64,000 bases of DNA from Winogradskyella pelagia (GTDB lineage Bacteria; Bacteroidota; Bacteroidia; Flavobacteriales; Flavobacteriaceae). This document shows positions 49,570 to 59,364 of this stretch, piece after piece (position 1 is the first letter of the stretch; each line of letters opens with the position of its first letter). The notes beneath the pieces are model-generated. The model searched no databases. It was not told the origin of the DNA and worked only from the letters and a program-made list of their open reading frames with translations. Position numbers and translations under genes: made by a program. The stretch is from contig NZ_JAGEVF010000011.1 in the NCBI RefSeq assembly GCF_017581965.1, forward strand, positions 62,001-126,000, given 5' to 3'.

Positions 49570-50373
49570 TCAGCTGGCTTCATTTTTCCACTTTTTAAAT
49601 TTGTTATAAGGATTTGTTTCAAAATTTAAAAATCCATGAATACCATTTGCTGTGATTAAAACTGCTGCGCCTATAAAAGCAATTGTTGTAATAATTTCAT
49701 GAAGCCCACTATTGGCGGCACCAATGCCCACTAAAGCCCATGCACCAACAAGAACAAATCCTCTCATATGTCGTTTCCACATCACAAAAAGGTTTAACCC
49801 CACAGCAACTGCAATCATAGTTATTGTCCAAGCCGTTGGTGAGATACCAAAGCCACCCCAACCACTTTTAACCAAATAACTCGATACGTTGGCAATACTC
49901 GCAACCGTAACCCAACCCGCGTAAATTACAATCGGCCAACTTACAAATACCATTTTAGAGAACCTATCATCCTCTGATTCCATCTGGTTATTAAAAATTA
50001 TTTTAAAAAGCGAGAACAGTAATAAGAAAATAAAAACACAAGATAATAAGGTATATTCATAGAGCCATGCAAATACCCAAAGGCTATTAAATACACAAGA
50101 CCATACGAACCACCATCGTGTTTTTTCTACAACCCTATCTTCTTTAACATTAACAAAAAGACTTCTCCCTTGGTAAATTACAAAGACAAGTAACAGAAGA
50201 TAAATAAGCCCCCAAATTGAGAATGTATAACCTGCAGGTGTAAAGAGTGATTTATAGCTATCGGATAGCTTACCAATTGTGGTATTGTTTATTACCCCTG
50301 TATTAGACAGATAATTTATAAATATTGTTGAACCCAATGCTAATCCATTGGCAATTTGTAAGGTTTTTTTCAT
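49570..50373 (-). CDS. TspO/tryptophan-rich sensory protein-like membrane protein
   Basis: A 267-residue protein with seven or eight hydrophobic helices. The block 'LFTPAGYTFSIWGLIYLLL' matches the first TspO helices (PxxxFxxxWxxlY), and Trp is frequent throughout. It is longer than TspO (about 150 residues) and belongs to the extended relatives common in Bacteroidota. TspO proteins bind porphyrins or sterols; the ligand here is unknown. It is divergent from the outer-membrane protein gene. Confidence 0.7.
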   Translation of the reverse strand: MKKTLQIANGLALGSTIFINYLSNTGVINNTTIGKLSDSYKSLFTPAGYTFSIWGLIYLLLLVFVIYQGRSLFVNVKEDRVVEKTRWWFVWSCVFNSLWVFAWLYEYTLLSCVFIFLLLFSLFKIIFNNQMESEDDRFSKMVFVSWPIVIYAGWVTVASIANVSSYLVKSGWGGFGISPTAWTITMIAVAVGLNLFVMWKRHMRGFVLVGAWALVGIGAANSGLHEIITTIAFIGAAVLITANGIHGFLNFETNPYNKFKKWKNEAS

Positions 50374-50417
50374 AACTTTTGAGTTATATTAGCATCATAA
50401 CCTAAAGTTAAAACAAT

Positions 50418-51224
50418 ATGAAAAACTTTACACTATTTATAGCACTATTATTTTTTGCAGTGGGCCTATCTCAAGAAACAGATGAAACAACAGATAACGA
50501 CGCTCTCGCGCAACAACTTCAAAATCCAGTGGCTAATCTTATAAGTGTACCGCTACAAAATAATTTTGACTTTGGAGTTAGTGATGCCGATGGAGAGCGC
50601 TACACTTTAAACATACAACCTGTAGTCCCAATAAGCATTAGCGAAAAATGGAATTTAATTGGCCGTGTGATTCTTCCTGTAATTTCACAAAATGATGTCT
50701 TTGGATTCAGTGGCGCACAGACAGGGCTTGGTGATGTTGTTCTTAGTGGGTTTTTCTCGCCAAAGACACCCTCATCTGGAGGAGTGATTTGGGGAGCTGG
50801 TCCGGCAATTCTGGCACCAACTGCGACAGATGATTTTCTTGGTACTGGCAAACTAGGCGTTGGACCAACCGCTGTAGTTTTAAAACAATTTGGGCAATAT
50901 ACCATGGGTGCATTGACTAACCATATTTGGTCCGTGGCAGGAGATGAAGACCGAAGTGATGTTAACCTTACTTTTTTTCAACCCTTTTTAGCCCGTAATT
51001 TTAAAGGTGGCTATGCGCTGACATTAAATACAGAATTCACTCAGAATTGGGATGCTGAAACCTCATCTGGGTTTCTTCATCTTGTTGGATCAAAAGTATT
51101 TACTTTTGGTAAGCAAACCAGTCAAATCTTTGTTGGTCCACGTATTCCTTACGGAAATGGCAACACTGCTGAATGGGGTATCAGAGCAGGAGTCACATTA
51201 CTTTTCCCTACTAAGACTCAATAG
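50418..51224 (+). CDS. Outer-membrane beta-barrel protein of the phenol_MetA_deg/'neuromedin U' type
   Basis: A 268-residue protein with a signal peptide (FIALLFFAVGLSQ) and amphipathic strands typical of the MetA-pathway/transporter barrel: 'LQNPVANLISVPLQNNFDFGVSD', 'NIQPVVPISISEKWNLIGRVILPVISQ', 'GLGDVVLSGFFSPK' and an aromatic last strand 'WGIRAGVTLLFP'. Database annotations calling such proteins 'neuromedin U' are misnomers. A passive outer-membrane channel or adaptor role is likely. Confidence 0.82.
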   Translation: MKNFTLFIALLFFAVGLSQETDETTDNDALAQQLQNPVANLISVPLQNNFDFGVSDADGERYTLNIQPVVPISISEKWNLIGRVILPVISQNDVFGFSGAQTGLGDVVLSGFFSPKTPSSGGVIWGAGPAILAPTATDDFLGTGKLGVGPTAVVLKQFGQYTMGALTNHIWSVAGDEDRSDVNLTFFQPFLARNFKGGYALTLNTEFTQNWDAETSSGFLHLVGSKVFTFGKQTSQIFVGPRIPYGNGNTAEWGIRAGVTLLFPTKTQ

Positions 51225-51409
51225 TCTATTTCATACTGAATGTGTTTTACATTTAAATTAGTGAGTGCATAATGTGCATTAAGATGTATGAAAATAATTA
51301 TAACCCATTTTTAAGCTGGATTTTGTCTTTATTGAATTTGGAATAAGGAATTGAATACTTTTTTTATAAACTCGACTTGCAGAAACTTCTATTTTTTTAA
51401 ATTATAGGC

Positions 51410-51988
51410 ATGAAATTTACCTACTCACATATTCTTAAAACTTTACTCAAATTCAATCCTATTCTGGATAAAACTAGTGGAGAATTATTTCTAACTATTA
51501 CTGATTATAAAGTTTTTGCACCCAATGAGTATATCTTAAAAAAGGGAAGATATGATAGAAATCTTTTTTTTATTTTAAAAGGATCTGTGCGTTCTTTTTC
51601 AATTATTGATGGAGTTGAACGTAACTGTCACTTAAGATCAGAAGGCTATATTATGGGGGATGCTAAATCTTTTGCTGAAAACCCAGTTGCAAATTTAGAT
51701 ACAATGGCCATTACAGAATGTCACGTTCTTTTATTCGATCTAAATAGGTTAGAAGAATTAGCTTTTAAACATCATAACATTTTAAGCTTTTATTTAAAAA
51801 TATTAAAAGAAATCATAACTGTTTTTTCACATAGAATAAACACATTTGTTTGTATGAATTCCCAACAACGTTATCTCGATTTAATAAACTGGAATCCAGG
51901 TTATCTTGAGACAACTTACGACAAACATCTTGCTAGTTTTCTTGGTATTACCCCATTGACATTTCACAGGATAAAGAATAAAGAATAG
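51410..51988 (+). CDS. Crp/Fnr family transcriptional regulator
   Basis: A 192-residue protein: cyclic-nucleotide-binding beta-roll (about 20-115, with 'YILKKGRYDRNLFFILKGSVRSFSIIDG' and 'GDAKSFAENPVANLDTMAITECHVL'), a dimer helix, and a short C-terminal helix-turn-helix 'HLASFLGITPLTFHRIKN'. The phosphate-binding pattern for cAMP (GExA...R) is not obvious, so it may sense another ligand or none. It might still respond to the adenylate cyclase at 26.3 kb; the target genes are unknown. It is separated from the arylsulfatase gene by about 200 bases. Confidence 0.85.
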   Translation: MKFTYSHILKTLLKFNPILDKTSGELFLTITDYKVFAPNEYILKKGRYDRNLFFILKGSVRSFSIIDGVERNCHLRSEGYIMGDAKSFAENPVANLDTMAITECHVLLFDLNRLEELAFKHHNILSFYLKILKEIITVFSHRINTFVCMNSQQRYLDLINWNPGYLETTYDKHLASFLGITPLTFHRIKNKE

Positions 51989-52195
51989 TTGAAATATCTT
52001 TTGATATTTGCCTATTCGGCCTGTTTACATATTTTTGGTAATTCAAAACCAATAAATCTATAAATTGGGAAAACAATCTCAGTAAAGTGGCTAAAAACAT
52101 AGTATGCTTACACAAAAAAGCACTGTATTGTTACGCACAACTTCGAGGAATTATTTCTAATTTTAAACTTTAATGAATATCTAAATTACTAAATC

Positions 52196-54613
52196 ATGAA
52201 AATTAAGCTTTTTTTTTACATATCTGTAATTACTATTTGTTTCTACGGATGTCTAAATTCTGAGAGAAATAACCAGAATCGCGCCCAGGATAATTTTAAA
52301 GGAAAAATCGCCTTGGATATTAGAGATTCTGAATCAGACTGGTCCGCGTATACTCCAAAATCAGCACCAGAAGGAGCCCCAAATATTTTATTTGTTTTAT
52401 ATGATGATACAGGTCTTGGTGCCTGGTCACCATATGGCGGAAGAATTAATATGCCAACTATGGATAGGTTAGCAGAAAATGGTTTAACCTACACACAGTG
52501 GCATACTACAGCACTTTGTTCACCAACACGCTCCACCATTTTAACCGGGAGGAACCACCACTTGAACGGAATGGCATCAATTACCGAAACTGCCGATGGA
52601 TATCCAGGTTCGAATGGTAGGGTCCCAGATGACTGTGCCCCTTTTGCTCAAATACTAAGAGATAATGGTTGGAGTACATTTTGGATTGGAAAAAATCATA
52701 ATGTACCAGAACAAGATGTTGCACCTGGTGGAAGCAGAAGCGAATGGCCAACACAGATTGGATTTGATCGCTTTTATGGTTTTCTCGGTGGAGAAACAAA
52801 CAATTGGTATCCAGATTTAGTAATGGATAATCATTTTATTGAAGCTCCTGCAACACCTGAAGAGGGGTATCATTTATCTAAGGATTTAGCTGATCAAGCT
52901 ATCACAATGCTTAGAGACAAAAATGCTACCAACCCATCTAAACCATTTTACATGTGGTTTAATCCAGGGGCTAACCATGCACCACATCACTCCCCTGCTG
53001 AATATACAGCCAAATATAAAGGTATGTTTGACGATGGCTATGACGCCTACCGTGATTGGGTAGTAAAGCGTATGAAAGACAAAGGGATTCTCCCAGAGAA
53101 TACTGGTATGGCTGAGTTTAACCCTATGCCAGAAGATATGGCTAACTCTGCTGATTATGTTCGCCCATGGGCTGAACTAAATGCTGATGAGAAAAAACTA
53201 TTCTCAAGAATGGCTGAAGTTTATGCCGGTTTCTCAGAGTATACTGATGCCCAAGTTGGACGTATAATTGATTATTTAGAAGAAACAGGACAGCTAGATA
53301 ATACAATTGTGCTTTATGCTGCAGATAACGGCGCCTCTGGAGAAGGCAGTCCGAACGGATCAGTTAACGAAAATAAATTTTTTAATGGCTATCCCGACAG
53401 TTTAGAAGAAAACTTAAAATATATGGATGTTCTGGGTGGTCCAGACACCTATAATCATTTCCCTACGGGTTGGGCAGCAGCATTTTCTGCACCTTTTAAG
53501 ATGTTTAAGCGCTATTCTCAATATGCTGGTGGCACCAATGACCCCTTAGTTATTTCTTGGCCCAAGGGTATAAAAGCCAAAGGTGAAATTAGACACCAAT
53601 ATCATCATTCTACTGATATCGTACCAACACTTTTAGAAGCCTGTGGTATAGAAATGCCTGAGGTATACAACGGTGTTGAACAAACACCGCTTTCTGGAGT
53701 TTCGATGGTATATTCTTTTAATGCTGCACCAGATGCACCAACTAAAAAAGAAGTTCAATACTATTCTATGTTAGGCACTAGAGGCATTTGGAAAGATGGC
53801 TGGAAAGCAGCCGCAGTGCACTCACCTTTATCAGGGAAAAGTGGGTTTGATAAAGATGTTTGGGAGTTGTATAATGTTGAAGAAGATCGCTCAGAAACCA
53901 ATAACTTAGCAGAAGAATATCCTGAAAAACTACAAGAACTGATAGATGAATGGTTCCGTCAAGCAGAGATAAACAAAGTCTTACCATTAGATGATAGAAG
54001 CGCCGCAGAAATTTTGGGAACTGAAAGACCTTCTCAAGAAGCTAAAAAAGATAGATATATATATTATCCAAATACAGCGCCAGTTCCCGAAGGAGTTGCT
54101 GTTAATATAAGAGGTAGAAATTACAAGATTTTAGCAAATGTAGAGATTATAGATGAAAATGCTTCAGGAGTTATATTTGCTCATGGTTCTCGCTTTGGGG
54201 GACACACGCTTTTTATAAAGGACAAAAAACTTTATTATGTCTATAATTTTCTAGGCATCAAACCAGAACAAGTCTTTATATCAGATACAACCCTAAAACC
54301 TGGTAAATACACTTTAGGTATGGAATTCATAAGAGAATCAGCTGGTGAGTATGGCGAATCCATTGGAAAGACCAAATTGTATATTAATGAGACTGTTGTT
54401 GCTGAAGGTCCAATGCGCACGCAGCCAGCAAAGTTCACTTTATCTGGAGATGGGTTATGTGTTGGTTATGACAGTGGTGATAATGTAAGTAACCTTTATG
54501 AATCACCGGGAGAATTTGAAGGAGGAGTAATACAAGGGGTTGGAGTTACTGTTGAAGGCACTCCTTATATAGATCTTGAAGCAGAAGCTAAACGCGTAAT
54601 GATGTCTCAATAA
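52196..54613 (+). CDS. Arylsulfatase (formylglycine-dependent, S1 family), probable lipoprotein
   Basis: An 805-residue sulfatase. The leader ends in FYGC (Cys19). Formylglycine motif C108-S-P-T-R in 'LCSPTRSTILTGRNHHLN', metal ligands in 'NILFVLYDDTGLGAWSPYGG' and 'NTIVLYAADNGASGEGS', and 'HGS/HHSTDIVPTLLEACGI' complete the core up to about residue 560. A C-terminal beta-rich extension (610-805) is common in large arylsulfatases. Hydrolysis of sulfate esters, possibly from marine polysaccharides or small aromatics, is expected. The maturation enzyme is not in the window. Confidence 0.93.
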   Translation: MKIKLFFYISVITICFYGCLNSERNNQNRAQDNFKGKIALDIRDSESDWSAYTPKSAPEGAPNILFVLYDDTGLGAWSPYGGRINMPTMDRLAENGLTYTQWHTTALCSPTRSTILTGRNHHLNGMASITETADGYPGSNGRVPDDCAPFAQILRDNGWSTFWIGKNHNVPEQDVAPGGSRSEWPTQIGFDRFYGFLGGETNNWYPDLVMDNHFIEAPATPEEGYHLSKDLADQAITMLRDKNATNPSKPFYMWFNPGANHAPHHSPAEYTAKYKGMFDDGYDAYRDWVVKRMKDKGILPENTGMAEFNPMPEDMANSADYVRPWAELNADEKKLFSRMAEVYAGFSEYTDAQVGRIIDYLEETGQLDNTIVLYAADNGASGEGSPNGSVNENKFFNGYPDSLEENLKYMDVLGGPDTYNHFPTGWAAAFSAPFKMFKRYSQYAGGTNDPLVISWPKGIKAKGEIRHQYHHSTDIVPTLLEACGIEMPEVYNGVEQTPLSGVSMVYSFNAAPDAPTKKEVQYYSMLGTRGIWKDGWKAAAVHSPLSGKSGFDKDVWELYNVEEDRSETNNLAEEYPEKLQELIDEWFRQAEINKVLPLDDRSAAEILGTERPSQEAKKDRYIYYPNTAPVPEGVAVNIRGRNYKILANVEIIDENASGVIFAHGSRFGGHTLFIKDKKLYYVYNFLGIKPEQVFISDTTLKPGKYTLGMEFIRESAGEYGESIGKTKLYINETVVAEGPMRTQPAKFTLSGDGLCVGYDSGDNVSNLYESPGEFEGGVIQGVGVTVEGTPYIDLEAEAKRVMMSQ

Positions 54614-54640
54614 GTGGTAGTTTGAAGATTTTTTATAATT

Positions 54641-54671
54641 AAAAGGCCTAGTCTTATCCTAGGCTTTTTTT
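54641..54671 (+). terminator. Terminator of the arylsulfatase gene, overlapping the convergent UDG-like gene
   Basis: AAAAGGCCTAG / CTAGGCTTTTTT (one mismatch) with a 7-base loop and a T-run. Its right arm contains the last codons and stop of the minus-strand UDG-like gene. Confidence 0.7.
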
Positions 54672-55324
54672 ATAAAATAAGATTCATACTGCATTACCCT
54701 AAAATCAAACGTGTTGAATTTTGGGCACGTTGCTTTTAGCTGTTTATATACAGCCATACTGCCCACAGCTCTGTTTGCAGATCCAGATGGTGCTGTTAGG
54801 GAAACCGTTGTGATTTTTCTATTACTGAGTTCTAATTGATGTATTCTGGGAATAGCATTAGAAAGTAGTTTCAATTTTAATCCAAATGATTTAATATGTC
54901 TCCTAAAAAAATATTCTGGTCCATTTTTGCTGTTACCTCCAGTGAAAAGAATAGTATCTATATTGGAATGGTCCTTTAAGTAGCCAAGAAGGTTTCTTAA
55001 TTGGACATTTCTCATGCCTGCATCTGAAGCATCCACTTTTTTGCGCTCGCATGAGGCTACAATATCGCAAATACCTATTCCTTTTGATATTAAGAATTGT
55101 TTTCTCTGCATAATGGCTTCGTCTGAATTATCATAGAGAAAACCTACAGCAAAAATAGCATCTAGAATAGGCCAAAGTTGCCCATCTCTACTACCGTAAC
55201 AAAAATTAACGTCATCTGGTTTAAGTTGCCCTGTAGAAAATCTAGGAGGCGGTAATGTACCTACTATTAGTTTATTAGCGTCCTTTGGGATAAATGGTGG
55301 AAAGGGGTGCTTATGCAAAAACAT
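54659..55324 (-). CDS. Uracil-DNA glycosylase superfamily protein
   Basis: A 221-residue protein with the UDG-like fold: N-terminal 'KLIVGTLPPPRF' (motif A-like strand and loop), 'FCYGSRDGQLWPILDAIF', 'GIGICDIVASCERKKVDASD', 'ILFTGGNSKNG' and 'VSLTAPSGSANR' (motif B-like position). It is a distant subgroup and glycosylase activity is not proven. The start overlaps the YaaA stop by one base, so the two genes are coupled. Confidence 0.72.
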   Translation of the reverse strand: MFLHKHPFPPFIPKDANKLIVGTLPPPRFSTGQLKPDDVNFCYGSRDGQLWPILDAIFAVGFLYDNSDEAIMQRKQFLISKGIGICDIVASCERKKVDASDAGMRNVQLRNLLGYLKDHSNIDTILFTGGNSKNGPEYFFRRHIKSFGLKLKLLSNAIPRIHQLELSNRKITTVSLTAPSGSANRAVGSMAVYKQLKATCPKFNTFDFRVMQYESYFIKKA

Positions 55325-56082
55325 TAACGTGTAAATACCAACTTAGAATCCGTTGATAACTCATCGCTCAATCTGTAGTTTTCTAGATTGAATGCTTTAA
55401 TATCTTCAATAGTATTGGCATTAGTATCAACAATATAACGGGTCATTAGTCCTCTAGCATATTTAGCAAAGAAACCTATAACCTTATACTTGCCATTCTT
55501 AAATTCTTTGAATTCTATATCTATAACTGGGACTTTAAGGGCTTTTTTATCAACAGCCTTAAAATATTCATTGCTTGCAAGGTTAATAAAAAGCTCACCG
55601 TCTTCTAGTTCATTATTTAGGGATTGTGTTACTTTTTTTCTCCAAAACTCATATAGATTCTTATTCTTTCCAACAGGCATTTTTGTGCCCATTTCTAGTC
55701 TGTATGGTTGAACTAAATCTAAAGGTTTTAGCACCCCATACAATCCAGATAAAATGCGTACAGTGCCTTGTAACTTCTCCAATTTCGTAGATTCTATTGT
55801 GTAAGCATCTAAACCACGATATACATCGCCATTAAATGCATAGACAGCCTGCCTGGCATTATCTTTGGTAAAAGGTAAACTCCAGTCTTGATTCCTCTCA
55901 TAATTGAGCTGTCCAAGATTATCTGAAATACTCATTAATTTAGACAAACTCTTAGCCGATTTCTTTTTCAATAATTTATTTAAGCGCTCGGCTTCTGCAA
56001 GAAAGCAACTTTCTGAAGTCTTTGTTGTCGGAAGTTTACTTTCAAAATCGAGAGACTTAGCAGGGGATATTACGAGTTTCAT
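55324..56082 (-). CDS. yaaA: Peroxide stress protein YaaA (DUF328)
   Basis: A 252-residue protein that starts MKLVISPAKSLDFESKLPT, the YaaA hallmark. 'KSLSKLMSISDNLGQLNYER', 'QAVYAFNGDVYRGLDA', 'RILSGLYGVLKPLDLVQPYRLEMGTKM' and 'LINLASNEYFKAVD' match the family. YaaA limits iron-driven DNA damage under peroxide stress and binds DNA. It is first of a two-gene unit with the UDG-like protein. Confidence 0.95.
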   Translation of the reverse strand: MKLVISPAKSLDFESKLPTTKTSESCFLAEAERLNKLLKKKSAKSLSKLMSISDNLGQLNYERNQDWSLPFTKDNARQAVYAFNGDVYRGLDAYTIESTKLEKLQGTVRILSGLYGVLKPLDLVQPYRLEMGTKMPVGKNKNLYEFWRKKVTQSLNNELEDGELFINLASNEYFKAVDKKALKVPVIDIEFKEFKNGKYKVIGFFAKYARGLMTRYIVDTNANTIEDIKAFNLENYRLSDELSTDSKLVFTR

Positions 56083-56167
56083 AGCTTTATTTTATATTAT
56101 AAAAACAAAGTTACAATGCCACTTACAATTCTTAGATGACTTTTAAGAAATTATAACAATAGTACCA

Positions 56168-57205
56168 TTAATTATCTTGATGCTTGGCATAATGGCGCCA
56201 TTTCTCAATACATTGAACCATATCACTTGGAATATCTATTTCAAACTTTAAAAACTCCCCAGTTATAGGGTGATTAAAACCAAGAGTGCGTGCATGCAGG
56301 GCTTGCCTTGGTAGTATCTTAAAACAATTTTCTACAAATTGTTTGTATTTAGTAAAAGTAGTCCCCTTCAAAACAGCATTTCCCCCATAACGCTCATCAT
56401 TAAAAAGCGTATGTCCGATATGTTTCATATGAACACGTATTTGATGAGTCCTACCCGTTTCGAGCTTACAGCTTAGCAATGTTACATAACCAAAACGCTC
56501 TAAGACCTTATAATGTGTCGTAGCAGGTTTGCCTTTATGACTATCTTCACCCTCAAATACGGTATTTTGGAGTCTGTTTTTTGGATGTCTGCCTATATGA
56601 CCTTCAACTGTACCTTCCCCCTCCTCAACATTTCCCCAAACCAAAGCAATATATTCACGTTCTGATGTTTTTTCTGCAAATTGGTTAGATAAGTGATGCA
56701 TTGCCTTTTCGGTCTTTGCAACTACTAAAAGTCCAGTGGTATCTTTATCTATGCGATGAACTAAACCCGGTCTATCACTTGAATTTTTAGGCAGATTTTC
56801 AAAATGGTAAATCAAGGCATTTATCAAAGTACCCGAGTAATTACCATGTCCTGGATGTACGACCATTCCTGCTGGTTTATTTACAACCAAAACATCTTCA
56901 TCTTCATAAATAATATCTATAGGAATATCTTCTGCAACTAAAAGCTGTTCGTAATTTGGATGCTCAAAGGTTACCGAAATAGTATCATGAGGCCTTACTT
57001 TATAATTTGATTTAACAGGAGATCCGTTAACCAATACACCACCCTCTTTAGCTGCATTCTGAATTTTACTTCGTGTAATATTCTCTATATAGTTTAATAA
57101 GTACTTATCAATGCGAATAGGAGATTGTCCTTTATCTACTTTAAAGGAATGATGTTCGTAGCGGTCACTTGCATCCTGAGAGTTATCAATTACTGGCATC
57201 CCCAA
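56168..57205 (-). CDS. rluD: RluA/RluD family 23S rRNA pseudouridine synthase
   Basis: A 345-residue enzyme. An S4 RNA-binding domain (about 28-88, 'IRIDKYLLNYIENITRSKIQNAAKEGGVLVNG') precedes the catalytic domain with 'PGLVHRIDKDTTGLLVVAKT', where D153 is the nucleophile, and 'LETGRTHQIRVHMKHIGHTLFND'. It modifies uridines of 23S rRNA. The gene for a PASTA protein precedes it by 2 bases. Confidence 0.93.
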   Translation of the reverse strand: MGMPVIDNSQDASDRYEHHSFKVDKGQSPIRIDKYLLNYIENITRSKIQNAAKEGGVLVNGSPVKSNYKVRPHDTISVTFEHPNYEQLLVAEDIPIDIIYEDEDVLVVNKPAGMVVHPGHGNYSGTLINALIYHFENLPKNSSDRPGLVHRIDKDTTGLLVVAKTEKAMHHLSNQFAEKTSEREYIALVWGNVEEGEGTVEGHIGRHPKNRLQNTVFEGEDSHKGKPATTHYKVLERFGYVTLLSCKLETGRTHQIRVHMKHIGHTLFNDERYGGNAVLKGTTFTKYKQFVENCFKILPRQALHARTLGFNHPITGEFLKFEIDIPSDMVQCIEKWRHYAKHQDN

Positions 57206-57207
57206 GA

Positions 57208-57756
57208 TTATAATTTACCGTTACCAATGACCAAATCAATTTTGGAAGTCAATGGCAATAAGGTTCCAGGGTCTAAGGGTTGACCCTTATAAGACATAGA
57301 GATAACACCTTCACCAATTGCATCTTTATAAGTTATTTCTCCTATTGTAAATTCCAGAGCCTCCAACTGTGGTTTCGCTTGTCTAAATGTGCGTTTTAGA
57401 ACATTTGGTACAGCTACTTTTCTGTAACCAGATGGATTAAGGATGAGATAAATTTTCCTGTCTTCTTTTACCTTAGAACCCGCTTTTGGATTTTGTTCTA
57501 TAACACTGTATTTTGGGTATTTAGGATTGTAATTTGCCGAATCCTGAATTTCCATGGCTAAGTCGTTGTCTCTCAATTCTATCTCAACAGTTTCAATAGA
57601 TTTACCTTTTAAATCTGGCACTATAACGAACTCGTTATGATTAGTGCTAACATTTAACCATTTTAAAATTAGGAAACACAACACAACAATAAAGACAACA
57701 GCCAAAGCTAAATTCTTAAAAAACGCTTTACTGGTAAGAAATTTAATTAAGCTCAT
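57208..57756 (-). CDS. PASTA-domain membrane protein
   Basis: A 182-residue protein with one N-terminal membrane helix (13-31) and two PASTA domains ('VIVPDLKGKSIETVEIELRDNDLAM' from about 41 and 'VAVPNVLKRTFRQAKPQLEALEF' from about 114). PASTA domains bind peptidoglycan fragments or muropeptides outside the membrane. No kinase or transpeptidase is attached. Encoded ahead of rluD and divergent from ddl, it is probably linked to cell-wall assembly. Confidence 0.9.
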   Translation of the reverse strand: MSLIKFLTSKAFFKNLALAVVFIVVLCFLILKWLNVSTNHNEFVIVPDLKGKSIETVEIELRDNDLAMEIQDSANYNPKYPKYSVIEQNPKAGSKVKEDRKIYLILNPSGYRKVAVPNVLKRTFRQAKPQLEALEFTIGEITYKDAIGEGVISMSYKGQPLDPGTLLPLTSKIDLVIGNGKL

Positions 57757-57883
57757 AAGCTAAATTTGATGGACAAAGCTAATAAATATTATAACGTCAT
57801 AAAATTTATATACGTATGACATCTGCAATTAGTTTTTTGAAAATAAATCATACTTTTACCATGATACATTGCTTAAGACATTA

Positions 57884-58861
57884 ATGAAAAAAAATATTGC
57901 CATAATAATGGGAGGGTATTCCAACGAATATAAAATCTCATTAAAAAGCGGAAGTGTTGTTAAAGCCTCATTAGACAGGAACAAGTATAACACCTATAGT
58001 ATTCATATCTTTAAAGATAAATGGGTATATGTGGATGACGAATTAAATGAGAGTCCTATTGACAGGAATGATTTTTCAATTTTAATTGACGGTAAAAAAA
58101 TAAAATTTGATTGTGTTTTTAACGCCATCCACGGTTCACCAGGAGAAGATGGCTTAATGCAAAGTTATTTTGAATTGCTAGCAATCCCACATACAAGTTG
58201 TAAAATGTACCAAGCTGCTTTGACCTTTAATAAAAGAGATTTATTGGCAACACTGCGACCATATGGCATAAAAACGGCAGCCAATTACTGTCTTAATTTA
58301 GGGGACGCTATTAATGAAGAGGCAATAATTGACAAAGTTGGTCTACCATGTTTTGTAAAAGCAAATAAGGCTGGCAGTAGTTTTGGTATTACAAAGGTTT
58401 ATAAAAAAGAAAAATTACAACAAGCTATAAATACAGCATTTAAAGAGGATGACCAGATTATTATAGAGTCCTTTCTTGATGGTGTAGAAGTATCTGTAGG
58501 CGTTATTACCTATAAAGGGAAAGTTACCGTTTTACCAATTACAGAAATTGTTTCAGAAAATGACTTTTTCGATTACGCTGCCAAATACGAGGGAAAATCC
58601 CAAGAAATAACACCCGCAAGAATTTCTGCAGATTATGCCAGAAAAGTAAGTAAAGAAGCCCAACATATTTATGAAATACTTCAATTGACAGGGTTTAGCC
58701 GTAGTGAATTCATTTTTAAAGACAATGAACCCTACCTGCTTGAAGTTAATACAGTACCAGGACTAACCAAAGAAAGCATCTTACCGCAACAAGCGGCAGC
58801 CGCAGGTATTTCATTGGGCGAACTATTTGAAAACGCTCTAGACGAAGCCATGGCTAATTAA
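57884..58861 (+). CDS. ddl: D-alanine--D-alanine ligase
   Basis: A 325-residue ATP-grasp enzyme making the D-Ala-D-Ala end of peptidoglycan precursors. I start at MKKNIAIIMG, five codons inside the longest frame. 'GGYSNEYKISLKSG' (N-terminal loop), 'FNAIHGSPGEDGLMQSYFELLAIPHTSC', 'GLPCFVKANKAGSSFGITKV', 'VSVGVITYKG' and 'YLLEVNTVPGLTKESILPQQA' are typical. coaD follows after 41 bases. Confidence 0.95.
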   Translation: MKKNIAIIMGGYSNEYKISLKSGSVVKASLDRNKYNTYSIHIFKDKWVYVDDELNESPIDRNDFSILIDGKKIKFDCVFNAIHGSPGEDGLMQSYFELLAIPHTSCKMYQAALTFNKRDLLATLRPYGIKTAANYCLNLGDAINEEAIIDKVGLPCFVKANKAGSSFGITKVYKKEKLQQAINTAFKEDDQIIIESFLDGVEVSVGVITYKGKVTVLPITEIVSENDFFDYAAKYEGKSQEITPARISADYARKVSKEAQHIYEILQLTGFSRSEFIFKDNEPYLLEVNTVPGLTKESILPQQAAAAGISLGELFENALDEAMAN

Positions 58862-58902
58862 TTAGTTATTTTTGTGCACTCAGATAAATAAACATAAAAC
58901 TC

Positions 58903-59364
58903 ATGAAAAGAGCATTATTTCCAGGATCTTTTGATCCCATTACACTTGGACATTACGACATAATAAAAAGAGGCGTAAAGCTTTTTGACGAAGTTGTAGT
59001 GGCCATTGGAATTAATGCAGACAAAAATTATATGTTTTCCATAGAAGAAAGGCAAAGTTTTATCGAGAAGGCATTTGCCCACCAACCGAAAGTTAAAGTA
59101 ACAACCTATAAAGGACTTACTGTTGATTTTTGCAAAGAGATAGATGCTAAATTTATTCTCCGCGGTTTAAGAAACCCTGCCGATTTTGAATTTGAAAAGG
59201 CCATTGCCCACACCAATAGAAAGCTCTCTAAAATCGAGACCGTATTTTTATTGACAGCTGCTAAGACATCTTATATTTCTTCTTCAATAGTAAGAGATGT
59301 GATACGAAATAATGGGGACTATTCTGTACTGGTGCCTGAAAGTGTCACGGTTAATTCTAAATGA
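58903..59364 (+). CDS. coaD: Pantetheine-phosphate adenylyltransferase
   Basis: A 153-residue nucleotidyltransferase for the fourth step of coenzyme A synthesis. N-terminal 'FPGSFDPITLGHYDIIKR' (the HxGH-type motif as TLGH, with H17), 'LRGLRNPADFEFE' and 'AKTSYISSSIVRDVI' are conserved. Its 3' end overlaps the response-regulator gene by 8 bases on the opposite strand. Confidence 0.95.
   Translation: MKRALFPGSFDPITLGHYDIIKRGVKLFDEVVVAIGINADKNYMFSIEERQSFIEKAFAHQPKVKVTTYKGLTVDFCKEIDAKFILRGLRNPADFEFEKAIAHTNRKLSKIETVFLLTAAKTSYISSSIVRDVIRNNGDYSVLVPESVTVNSK

Noticed and set aside
50418..51224. Neuromedin U
   Set aside because: This name in database entries is a transfer error. The sequence is an outer-membrane barrel.
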